Shown piece by piece: positions 17,181-24,809 of a stretch of 64,000 nucleotides of DNA. How positions within the stretch are numbered: position 1 is the stretch's first letter; the number at the start of each line of letters is the position of its first letter. The position numbers and the translations under genes were made by a program. The notes beneath the pieces were generated by a model. That model did no database searches. It was given only the letters and a program-made list of their open reading frames with translations, and was not told the DNA's origin. The DNA comes from Pseudomonas sp. MUP55 (GTDB taxonomy: Bacteria > Pseudomonadota > Gammaproteobacteria > Pseudomonadales > Pseudomonadaceae). The DNA lies in NCBI RefSeq assembly GCF_034043515.1, contig NZ_CP138214.1, positions 3,782,001-3,846,000 on the forward strand. The letters are read 5' to 3'.

Positions 17181-18874
17181 ACAGGTTCCCCACGGGTGAC
17201 GCGCAGCACTTCTTCGAGCGTGGTGATGCCGGCCAGCGCCTGGCGCAAGCCCTCTTCATACAAGGTGCGCAGGCCGGCGCGGCGGGCAGCTTGCTCAAGG
17301 GTGGCGGCGTCGGCGTGGCGCATCAGCAGGCCGCGTAATTCATCGTCCATCACCAGCAATTCGGTGAGGGCGCTGCGGCCATGGTAGTCGCCGTGGTAGA
17401 GCAGGATCGGGCGCTGGTCGGTCAGACGCCCCAGGCCATGTTCCTCGATCAACGCCGGTGGCGCTTCGAACGCCACGCGCGTGGCCGGGTCCAGGCGGCG
17501 CACCAGGCGCTGGGCCAGAATGCCGCTGACGGTGGAGGCGATCAGGTAGCTTTCCACGCCCATGTCCAGCAGCCGCGTGATGCTGGCGGCGGCGCTGTTG
17601 GTGTGCAGGGTGGACAGTACCAGATGGCCGGTGAGCGAGGACTGGATGGCGATGCGGCAGGTTTCCAGGTCACGGATTTCGCCGATCATGATCACGTCCG
17701 GGTCCTGGCGCACGATGGAGCGCAGCACGCCGGCAAAGTCCAGGCCGATGGCGGGTTTTACCTGAATCTGGTTGATGCCTTCGAGCTGGTATTCGACCGG
17801 GTCTTCCACGCTGATGATCTTGCGCTCAGGGGTATTGAGGCGCGACAACGCGGTGTAGAGCGTGGTGGTTTTGCCCGAGCCGGTCGGCCCGGTCACCAGC
17901 AGAATGCCGTGGGGCCGTTCCAGCAATTGGAGGAAGGTATCCAGACGCTGGCCATCGAAGCCCAGGCTGGGAAAATCGAACTGCACGGTTTGTCGGTCGA
18001 GCAAACGCATCACCACCGATTCGCCGAAACTGGTGGGCACGGTGGACACGCGCAAGTCCAGCTCCTTGCCCTGGATGCGCAGCATGATGCGCCCGTCCTG
18101 GGGCAGGCGGCGCTCGGCAATGTCCAGGCGCGCCATGATCTTGACCCGTGAAATCACCGCCGCCGAAGAACTTGCCGGAGGTGCCTCGGCGTCGTGCAGT
18201 ACACCGTCGATGCGGTAGCGCACCTTGAGCTGGTGTTCGAAGGGTTCGATGTGGATATCCGAGGCTCGCTGTTCCACGGCGCGCTGCAGGATCAGGTTGA
18301 CCAGGCGAATCACCGGCGCTTCGGACGCCATGTCCTTGAGGTGCTCGATATCTTCGACGGAGCCGCCCTGCTCGCCCAGGTTCTCCACCAGCGTGCCCAT
18401 GGCGGATCGGCCCTGGCCGTAATAGCGCTCGATCAGGCTGTCGACTTCAGTGCGTGGGCCGACGGCCAGCCAGATCGGCACCTGGCAGGCATAGGCCAGG
18501 GCCTGGAACGGATACACCTGGGAAGGGTTGGCCGACAGTACGCGCAACCCGCCATCTGCCCAACTGATGGGCACCAGCTGATAGTGACGCAGAAAGCGCT
18601 CGGTCAGCGTGGGTAAAGGGTCGAGCAGCGGCGGCGCCGCATCGGCGTGCAAGAGGGGCGCGTCGAGCAAGGCGGACCAGGCGCGGGCCAGTTCGGCTTC
18701 GCTGACCAGCCCCAGGCGCGTGAGCAGACCCAGCAGGTCCGCACCCTCGGTGGACAAGCGCCGGGCGCGTTCCAGGTCGACCGTCTTCAACCCGGCATGC
18801 GCCATCAGCCATGCGCACACCCGTTCGGTGTGCGGGACAGGCATCTGGCAGGCATCGATAAGGGCTGACGACAT
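17177..18874 (-). CDS. gspE: Type II secretion ATPase GspE lacking the tetracysteine motif
   Basis: This 565-residue protein has an N-terminal GspL-binding domain, an N2E region with ASDIHIEPFEHQLKVRYRIDG (about 204-224), Walker A GPTGSGKT (329-336), an Asp box (ISVEDPVEYQLEGI), Walker B-like VIMIGEIRD and the His box HLVLSTLHTNSA. After LAQRLVRRL the usual two CxxC pairs of the zinc-binding domain are absent: the segment reads DPATRVAFEAPPALIEEHG with no cysteine, although GRSALTELL follows normally. It is the first gene of the operon. The 227 bases upstream (18875-19101) are AT-rich and presumably contain the promoter, which I could not pinpoint. Confidence 0.94.
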   Translation of the reverse strand: MSSALIDACQMPVPHTERVCAWLMAHAGLKTVDLERARRLSTEGADLLGLLTRLGLVSEAELARAWSALLDAPLLHADAAPPLLDPLPTLTERFLRHYQLVPISWADGGLRVLSANPSQVYPFQALAYACQVPIWLAVGPRTEVDSLIERYYGQGRSAMGTLVENLGEQGGSVEDIEHLKDMASEAPVIRLVNLILQRAVEQRASDIHIEPFEHQLKVRYRIDGVLHDAEAPPASSSAAVISRVKIMARLDIAERRLPQDGRIMLRIQGKELDLRVSTVPTSFGESVVMRLLDRQTVQFDFPSLGFDGQRLDTFLQLLERPHGILLVTGPTGSGKTTTLYTALSRLNTPERKIISVEDPVEYQLEGINQIQVKPAIGLDFAGVLRSIVRQDPDVIMIGEIRDLETCRIAIQSSLTGHLVLSTLHTNSAAASITRLLDMGVESYLIASTVSGILAQRLVRRLDPATRVAFEAPPALIEEHGLGRLTDQRPILLYHGDYHGRSALTELLVMDDELRGLLMRHADAATLEQAARRAGLRTLYEEGLRQALAGITTLEEVLRVTRGEPV

Positions 18875-19101
18875 AGTGGAGTGATATCTGATAAGGCGAA
18901 AAGTATGGCTATTTGAAACTACCGAACAATGCCATTAGTTCGCCATTGCCCTGGCAGGAATTAGCCGGGGGTATCGACTGGAAGTTATAGCTCTAGTTCC
19001 TGAAGATGGGGAATAAAAATACAAAACATTGCTGAATGCACTGATTTAGAGCGCTGGCAGCCAAAAGCCACTAGTTGCAATTAGCCATACCTATTAGTTG
19101 C

Positions 19102-20142
19102 TCAGGCACTTTCTCGTTCAATTAACCGGCAGTGCAAAAGATTCAGGCGCTCAACTTCGCCCTCGACCGGTAATACACCCAAACTTTCCAGAACACGCGT
19201 GGCGGCTAATACCCCGATCTCCAGGGCAGGCGGCTGGATGGTGCTGAGGCTGGGCAGCAACATCTGCGCAAACGGGTAGTCGCCAAAGCCCAGCACCGCG
19301 CAATCCTCAGGGATGCTCAACCCTGCGCGCTGCCCGGCCAGCAGCCCGCCGGCGGCCAGGTTGTCATTGGCAAAAAAGATGGCGTCGGGTTTCAGGGCCT
19401 GGCTCATCAGCGCTTCCATGGCCTGTTTGCCGGCTTCGAAGGGCGCGCGGTCGGCGTCCGGGGCGAACACCCAGCGTGGCACGCCGAGTTCGTTGAGGGT
19501 CGCGATAAACCCATCGCGCCGCTCAAGCGCGCTGAAGTCCCCGGCCGCGCTGTTTTGCACGAAGGCCATGCGCCGATACCCCTTGCCATGCAGGTAATGC
19601 GCGGCCGTGACGCCGACTTCATAGTGGGAAAACCCCACCTGCAGCGGCTCGCGCTGCGGCACGTAGTCCCAGGTTTCCACCACCGGAATCTGCGCCTCGG
19701 CGATCATCTTTTCGGTGCCTGCACTGTGAAAGCGGCTGGTGAGGACCAATGCCGCCGGCGACCACCCGAGAAACGCACGCACCGCACTTTCTTCTTGCTC
19801 GACGCTGAAATAGCTGGACGCCAATAACAGCTGGTAGCCATGGCGGCTGAGGGTGTCGCTGAAACCCTGCAGGGTGTTGGCAAAGATCGGCCCCGAGATA
19901 TTCGGGATCACCATCGCCACGATCCGGCCCCGTGCGGAGGCCAGGCCACCGGCCACCAGGTTTGGCACATAGCCCAGTTGCGCGACAACCTGGGCGATAC
20001 GCTCGCGGCGTTCGGGCGAAACCTGCTCCGGCTGGTTGAAATAACGCGACACGGTGATCGCCGACACCCCGGCCTGGCGCGCTACGGTGTTGAGGGTGAC
20101 GCGGCCGGCGCCACGACGTTTGCGCGGTTTTACTGGGTCCAC
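19102..20142 (-). CDS. LacI-family transcriptional regulator
   Basis: This 346-residue protein has a basic N-terminus (PRKRRGAGR), a LacI helix-turn-helix (VARQAGVSAITVSRY near residues 21-35) with hinge GYVPNLVAGGLAS, and a periplasmic-binding-like effector domain (VAMVIPNISGPIF). It resembles GntR/gluconate-type LacI members. It is divergent from the TonB receptor at 20349, with 206 bases between, so it probably controls that receptor and the downstream monooxygenase, and perhaps itself. The effector is unknown. Confidence 0.92.
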   Translation of the reverse strand: MDPVKPRKRRGAGRVTLNTVARQAGVSAITVSRYFNQPEQVSPERRERIAQVVAQLGYVPNLVAGGLASARGRIVAMVIPNISGPIFANTLQGFSDTLSRHGYQLLLASSYFSVEQEESAVRAFLGWSPAALVLTSRFHSAGTEKMIAEAQIPVVETWDYVPQREPLQVGFSHYEVGVTAAHYLHGKGYRRMAFVQNSAAGDFSALERRDGFIATLNELGVPRWVFAPDADRAPFEAGKQAMEALMSQALKPDAIFFANDNLAAGGLLAGQRAGLSIPEDCAVLGFGDYPFAQMLLPSLSTIQPPALEIGVLAATRVLESLGVLPVEGEVERLNLLHCRLIERESA

Positions 20143-20228
20143 GGAATGATCCTGCTAAAAACCAAAAAGAATATAAAACTAATTTATTAGTATTTGACGC
20201 TCTAAATCGGCGCCTTCAATAATACCGA

Positions 20229-20242
20229 TGTTAGCGCTACCA
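20229..20242. promoter_or_regulatory. Candidate operator for the adjacent LacI-family regulator
   Basis: tgttagcgctacca is a 14-base near-palindrome centred on GC with one mismatch, in the form bound by LacI-family proteins. It sits in the divergent promoter region. A second inverted repeat, actaat-tt-attagt, lies at 20178-20191. Both are read by eye; assignment to this regulator is inferred from location. Confidence 0.4.
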
Positions 20243-20348
20243 AGGCGCATTGTCAGCTACTCGCTCGAGCGAATGCCCATGACATTACACAGGCGCTGAC
20301 GGTCGCAGAACCGCAGCGGACCAGGGCTTTTTTTCGAGCGGGCACTCT

Positions 20349-22541
20349 ATGCACAACTTTCCACGGCACACATCCTTACTGCTTCTGGCTGGCCTGAGCG
20401 CCCTTCCCGCCCCCGGCGCCTACGCTGGCGACGAACAGCAACCTACGCTCGAAGCGGTGACGGTCACCGCCACCCGGCGTGAAGAGTCATTGCAGAAAGT
20501 GCCGGTGGCGGTCTCGGTGCTCGACGGCGAACAACTGGAGCGGGACAACCGCAACGGTGTGGCGAGCATTGCGCAGCAAGTGCCGTCGCTGAATTTCCGC
20601 ACCGGCGCCTCAAACAAGGACACCTCATTGTTCGTGCGCGGCGTGGGTACCATTTCCACCTCCCCCGGCGTAGAACCGACCGTGGCCACGGTGATCGACG
20701 GCGTGGTGTATGCGCGCCCCGGCCAGGCCACCCTCGACCTGCTGGACCTGGAGCGCATCGAAGTGCTGCGCGGCCCGCAAGGCACGCTGTTCGGCAAGAA
20801 CGCGTCGGCCGGTGTGCTGAACATCACCAGCAAGGCGCCGACGGCCGACACCCACGGTTTTATCGATCAGTCGTTCTACAGCGGCAATGAAAGCCGTACC
20901 CGCTTCGGCATCGGTGGCAGCCTGGTGCCGGAGGTGCTCAAGGGCTCAATCAGTACCCTGTTCGGCAGTTATGACGGCAATGTCGACAACCGGCACAACG
21001 GCCAAGAGGTCAACGGCTACAACCACAAAGGTATTCGCGGCAAGCTCGAGTTCACGCCCAATGACGACGTGAAGCTGACCCTGATCGCCGACTACATGCA
21101 GTCCCACGATGACGCGCCCAACGGCGTGGTCAGCAAGTCCCTGAGCCCGGCTTTCAGCAACGCCTTGAGCCCGGTGCGCGCCGCGAACGACAACCGTGAC
21201 ATCAACACCGACACCCGCAGCCATGTCGAAGACACCAACAAAGGCTTGTCGGCCCAACTGGACTGGAACCTGGGCGACTACACCCTGACGTCGATCACCG
21301 CCTGGCGCGGCTGGGACAACACCCAGTACCAGGACGGTGACCGCCTCGGCACCGTCACCGCTGCCTTTCCCGGCACCGCCGACAAGGGCGAGCTGGCGTT
21401 CGACCAATACTCCCAGGAGCTGCGCCTGGCCTCACCCAAGGGCGAATTCCTCGAATACGTCGCTGGCCTGTTCTACATGCATGGCAAGGACGAGGAAACC
21501 TATCAACGCACCCTGACCACCAATGCGCGCACCGACCGTGGCGTCGCCGACTACAGCACCACCAGCGACAGCTACGCGGCGTTCGGCGAGACAACCCTCA
21601 ACTTCACCTCGCGCTTTCGCGGCATCGCCGGGTTGCGCTACACCCACGACGACCTGAAGTACGATCACCGTCGCGTGTCCACCTCGGCCACCACCGTCAG
21701 CGGCATTCAACCGACCACCGCAAGTTCTGGTTCGGTGGACGAGGACGGTTGGTCCGGCCGGCTCGGTGTGCAGTACGACCTTGCCGACAGCGTCACCAGC
21801 TACCTCACTTACTCGCGTGGCTACAAAGGCCCGGCATACAACGTGTTCTTCAACATGCAGCCGCGCGACACCGAGGCGCTCAAGCCGGAAACCTCCAACA
21901 CCTGGGAAGCCGGGATCAAGGCCACCGCCTGGAACAACCGCCTGACCACCAACCTGGCGGTGTTCCACAGTGACTACGACAACTACCAGGCCAACTTTTT
22001 CGACACCGTCGCCGGCCAAGTGGTGACGCGCCTGATCAACGCCGGCAGCGTCAGCACCGAAGGCGTCGAGCTCGATTACGCGCTGCAGGCCACCCAGCAA
22101 CTCAAACTGTCCGGCGCCCTGGCCTATACCCGCGCGCGCATCGATGAATTCGCCTGCCCGCCAGGGGCGGCGGCCACCTGCAATGTGAATGGCAAGCCCC
22201 TGCCGTACAGCCCGGATTGGAAAAGCTACGTGCGCGCCGATTACACGATCCCGCTGGACAATGGCCTGGATATCGAACTGGGCACCGACTACAACTGGCA
22301 GAGCGAAGTGCAATACGACATCAGTCAGAACCTGGACACCAAGCAAGGCGCGTACGGCATCTGGAACGCCAGCGTCGCGTTGGCCGACTACACCAACGGC
22401 TGGCGCGTGGCGCTGCTGGCGAAGAACCTCGCCGACAAATCCTACTCACCGCTGCTGGCCAGCGGCGGCAACTACATCTACCGCGCCGTGCCCCGTGACG
22501 ATGAGCGTTACTTCGGCGTGCAACTGCGCAAGGATTTCTAA
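20349..22541 (+). CDS. TonB-dependent outer membrane receptor
   Basis: This 730-residue protein has a signal peptide (to about residue 26, PAPGAYA), a TonB box-like LEAVTVTA, plug motifs (ESLQKVPVAVSVLDGEQLE; IEVLRGPQGTLFGKNASAGVLNI) and a barrel ending in LRKDF with terminal Phe. The LEAVTVTATRREESLQKVP start is typical of receptors for non-siderophore organic ligands, often next to catabolic genes. The monooxygenase gene follows after 1 base, so the two are one operon. The substrate is probably an organic compound that the monooxygenase then attacks (inference). Confidence 0.93.
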   Translation: MHNFPRHTSLLLLAGLSALPAPGAYAGDEQQPTLEAVTVTATRREESLQKVPVAVSVLDGEQLERDNRNGVASIAQQVPSLNFRTGASNKDTSLFVRGVGTISTSPGVEPTVATVIDGVVYARPGQATLDLLDLERIEVLRGPQGTLFGKNASAGVLNITSKAPTADTHGFIDQSFYSGNESRTRFGIGGSLVPEVLKGSISTLFGSYDGNVDNRHNGQEVNGYNHKGIRGKLEFTPNDDVKLTLIADYMQSHDDAPNGVVSKSLSPAFSNALSPVRAANDNRDINTDTRSHVEDTNKGLSAQLDWNLGDYTLTSITAWRGWDNTQYQDGDRLGTVTAAFPGTADKGELAFDQYSQELRLASPKGEFLEYVAGLFYMHGKDEETYQRTLTTNARTDRGVADYSTTSDSYAAFGETTLNFTSRFRGIAGLRYTHDDLKYDHRRVSTSATTVSGIQPTTASSGSVDEDGWSGRLGVQYDLADSVTSYLTYSRGYKGPAYNVFFNMQPRDTEALKPETSNTWEAGIKATAWNNRLTTNLAVFHSDYDNYQANFFDTVAGQVVTRLINAGSVSTEGVELDYALQATQQLKLSGALAYTRARIDEFACPPGAAATCNVNGKPLPYSPDWKSYVRADYTIPLDNGLDIELGTDYNWQSEVQYDISQNLDTKQGAYGIWNASVALADYTNGWRVALLAKNLADKSYSPLLASGGNYIYRAVPRDDERYFGVQLRKDF

Positions 22542-22542
22542 G

Positions 22543-23886
22543 ATGAGCCGCCAACTGAAACTCGGCGCCTTTCTGATGGCCACCGGGCACCACGTGGCCG
22601 CATGGCGCCACCCGGATGTGCCGGCCAATGCCGGGCTGGATTTCGCCCACTACAAGCACCTGGCGCAGGTAGCGCAAGCGGCAAAGTTCGACACGCTGTT
22701 CGTCGCCGACAGCATCGCCGCCGCCACCGGAGAGGTCGCCAGCCAGATGGCACGCTCGGATCATTTCGAACCTTTGACCCTGCTCTCGGCCCTCAGCGCC
22801 GTGACCGAGCATATCGGCCTGATCGCGACCGCCACCACCAGCTACAACGAGCCCTACCACGTGGCGCGCAAATTCGCCTCGCTGGACCACCTCTCCGGCG
22901 GGCGCGCAGGTTGGAACCTGGTGACCTCGGACAACGCCGCCGAGGCGCTGAATTTCGGCCGCGAAGAGCACCTGGGTCATGAAGAACGCTACAGCCGCGC
23001 GCGGGAGTTTCACCAGGTCGTGACCGGGCTGTGGGACAGCTGGGACGACGACGCCTTCGTGCGCGACAAAGCCAGCGGCCGCTACTACGACCCCGAAAAG
23101 CGTCACGTGCTCGACCACGTCGGCGAACACTTCCGGGTCAAAGGCCCGCTGAACGTGGCGCGCTCCCCCCAGGGCCAACCCGTCATCGTACAGGCCGGCT
23201 CCTCGGAAACCGGCCGAGAACTGGCCGCGCAAACCGCCGAAGTGGTGTTTACCGCACAAACCTCATTGGCCAACGCCCAAGCGTTTTACAGCGACCTCAA
23301 GGGACGCCTGGGCCGCTACGGACGCGCGGCGGACTCACTGCTGATCATGCCCGGCGTGTTTGTCGTGGTCGGGCAGACCGAGGCCGAGGCACAGGCCAAG
23401 TTCGAGGCCTTCCAAAACCTGGTGGAACCACAGGTGGGCGTCGCCCTGCTGGGACGCATGCTGGGTAATTTCGACCTGTCCGGCTACCCACTCGATGGGC
23501 CGCTACCGGAACTGCCGCTGACCGACAGCGGGCAACGCAGCCGTCAGCAACTGCTGAGCGCATTGGCCCAGCGCGAACACCTGACACTGGCACAACTGGG
23601 GCGGCGGATTGCGGGCGGACGCGGTCATTACAGCCTGATCGGCACACCGGTTAAGATCGCGGATGAGATGCAGCATTGGTTCGAACACGGTGCGGCGGAT
23701 GGTTTCAACATCCTGGTGCCGCACCTGCCAGGCGGGCTGGAGGATGTGGCTCGGTGGGTGGTGCCTGAGCTGCAACGGCGTGGGGTGTTTCGACGGGAAT
23801 ACAGTGGCAGTACTTTGCGGGAGAATCTGGGGTTGGTTCGGCCGGGGAATCGGTTTGTGGGGGTGGGTTTGGAGAGGCTCGTTTAA
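22543..23886 (+). CDS. NtaA/SnaA/DszA-type FMN-dependent monooxygenase (LLM class)
   Basis: This 447-residue protein starts MSRQLKLGAFLMATGHHVAAW. It has the features of the NtaA/SnaA/DszA subgroup of bacterial luciferase-like enzymes: FDTLFVADS, the SPVTEHIGL-like segment AVTEHIGLIATATTSYNEPYH, SGGRAGWNLVTS, and VIVQAGSS...GRELAAQTAEVVFTAQ. Such enzymes use FMNH2 supplied by a separate reductase and oxidise compounds such as aminopolycarboxylates or sulfones. No reductase gene is adjacent. The ATG at 22543 is 1 base after the receptor stop; an AAGGA lies about 10 bases before it. Confidence 0.92.
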   Translation: MSRQLKLGAFLMATGHHVAAWRHPDVPANAGLDFAHYKHLAQVAQAAKFDTLFVADSIAAATGEVASQMARSDHFEPLTLLSALSAVTEHIGLIATATTSYNEPYHVARKFASLDHLSGGRAGWNLVTSDNAAEALNFGREEHLGHEERYSRAREFHQVVTGLWDSWDDDAFVRDKASGRYYDPEKRHVLDHVGEHFRVKGPLNVARSPQGQPVIVQAGSSETGRELAAQTAEVVFTAQTSLANAQAFYSDLKGRLGRYGRAADSLLIMPGVFVVVGQTEAEAQAKFEAFQNLVEPQVGVALLGRMLGNFDLSGYPLDGPLPELPLTDSGQRSRQQLLSALAQREHLTLAQLGRRIAGGRGHYSLIGTPVKIADEMQHWFEHGAADGFNILVPHLPGGLEDVARWVVPELQRRGVFRREYSGSTLRENLGLVRPGNRFVGVGLERLV

Positions 23887-23944
23887 TGATGAGGCTCAGA
23901 ATATTTCGCGGTGCGTTTGACTTGGGGGGGTCGAAATCGCAGGC

Positions 23945-23971
23945 ACAAAAAAGCCGATCTACCTGATCGGC
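23945..23971 (-). terminator. Rho-independent terminator of the tRNA-Pro gene
   Basis: On the - strand a GCCGATC-AGGTA-GATCGGC hairpin is followed by TTTTTT. It lies 29 bases past the 3' end of the tRNA. The rest of 23887-23999 holds nothing else. Confidence 0.85.
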
Positions 23972-23999
23972 TCAATTGTCTGATTTTACTCAGTGAATA

Positions 24000-24076
24000 T
24001 GGTCGGGACGGAGTGATTCGAACACTCGACCCCTAGCACCCCATGCTAGTGCGCTACCGGACTGCGCTACGCCCCG
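24000..24076 (-). tRNA. tRNA-Pro (anticodon GGG)
   Basis: This is a 77-base cloverleaf read on the - strand. The acceptor stem CGGGGCG pairs with CGTCCCG (one G-T), the anticodon stem CTAGC/GCTAG encloses ATGGGGT with anticodon GGG, the T arm contains TTCGAAT, and CCA is encoded. It follows the ihfA-merR end of the translation operon, its usual place in Pseudomonas. Confidence 0.97.
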
Positions 24077-24166
24077 ACTAGGCGTGTTACTGGGTTTGCT
24101 TCTTGACGAAGCGAACCGGAATATACCGCAAGCTTTTGAAATGTGGAAGTATTTTTAAAGCCTGAA

Positions 24167-24523
24167 TCACTTCTTCAATACCACCAGCACATCTTCGAGT
24201 TCGGAGATCATCTGGCGGATCAGTTGCTTGTATTGGGTGGTGTCGTCTTTGGCTTCATCACCGGACATGCGCTGGCGCGCGCCGCTGATGGTGAACCCCT
24301 GGTCGTACAGCAATGCGCGGATCTGTCGGATCATCAGCACGTCCTGGCGCTGATAATACCGACGGTTCCCAGTACGTTTGACGGGGTTGAGTTGAGGAAA
24401 CTCCTGCTCCCAGTAGCGCAGCACGTGCGGTTTTACCGCACACAGCTCGCTGACTTCACCGATGGTGAAGTAGCGTTTGCCCGGGATGACGGGTAGTTCG
24501 TCGTTATGACTTGGTTCCAGCAT
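24167..24523 (-). CDS. MerR-family transcriptional regulator (short, ihfA-linked)
   Basis: This 118-residue protein starts [12 protein letters not shown]. It has a MerR winged helix: [25 protein letters not shown] then [20 protein letters not shown], and a short helical tail ([18 protein letters not shown]) with no metal-binding cysteines at the C-terminus. It overlaps the end of ihfA by 20 bases and is the last protein gene of the operon. A TTG nine bases upstream is an alternative start. The targets are unknown; the family member is conserved in this position across Pseudomonas. Confidence 0.9.
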   Translation of the reverse strand: MLEPSHNDELPVIPGKRYFTIGEVSELCAVKPHVLRYWEQEFPQLNPVKRTGNRRYYQRQDVLMIRQIRALLYDQGFTISGARQRMSGDEAKDDTTQYKQLIRQMISELEDVLVVLKK

Positions 24524-24806
24524 AAGCCTCAACTCGGGCCTTCAACTTCTGCCCTGGACGAAAGGTGACCACACGGCGAGCCGTGATCGGGATTTCTTCT
24601 CCCGTTTTTGGATTGCGGCCAGGCCGCTGGCGTTTGTCCCGCAGGTCAAAATTGCCGAAACCGGACAATTTGACCTGTTCGTTGTCTTCCAAAGCGTGCC
24701 GGATCTCTTCAAAAAACAGCTCGACCAATTCCTTGGCCTCGCGCTTGTTCAGACCCAGCTCTTCGTACAGACGTTCCGCCATCTCAGCTTTCGTCAAAGC
24801 CCCCAT
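24504..24806 (-). CDS. ihfA: Integration host factor alpha subunit
   Basis: This 100-residue protein matches IHF-alpha in length and motifs: [46 protein letters not shown] and [16 protein letters not shown]. The beta-arm Pro that wedges into bent DNA is in RPGRNPKTG. With IHF-beta it bends DNA at WATCAA-N4-TTR sites, one of which is visible before ansB in this window. It lies 3 bases after pheT, the conserved order. Confidence 0.98.
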   Translation of the reverse strand: MGALTKAEMAERLYEELGLNKREAKELVELFFEEIRHALEDNEQVKLSGFGNFDLRDKRQRPGRNPKTGEEIPITARRVVTFRPGQKLKARVEAYAGTKS

Positions 24807-24809
24807 ACG

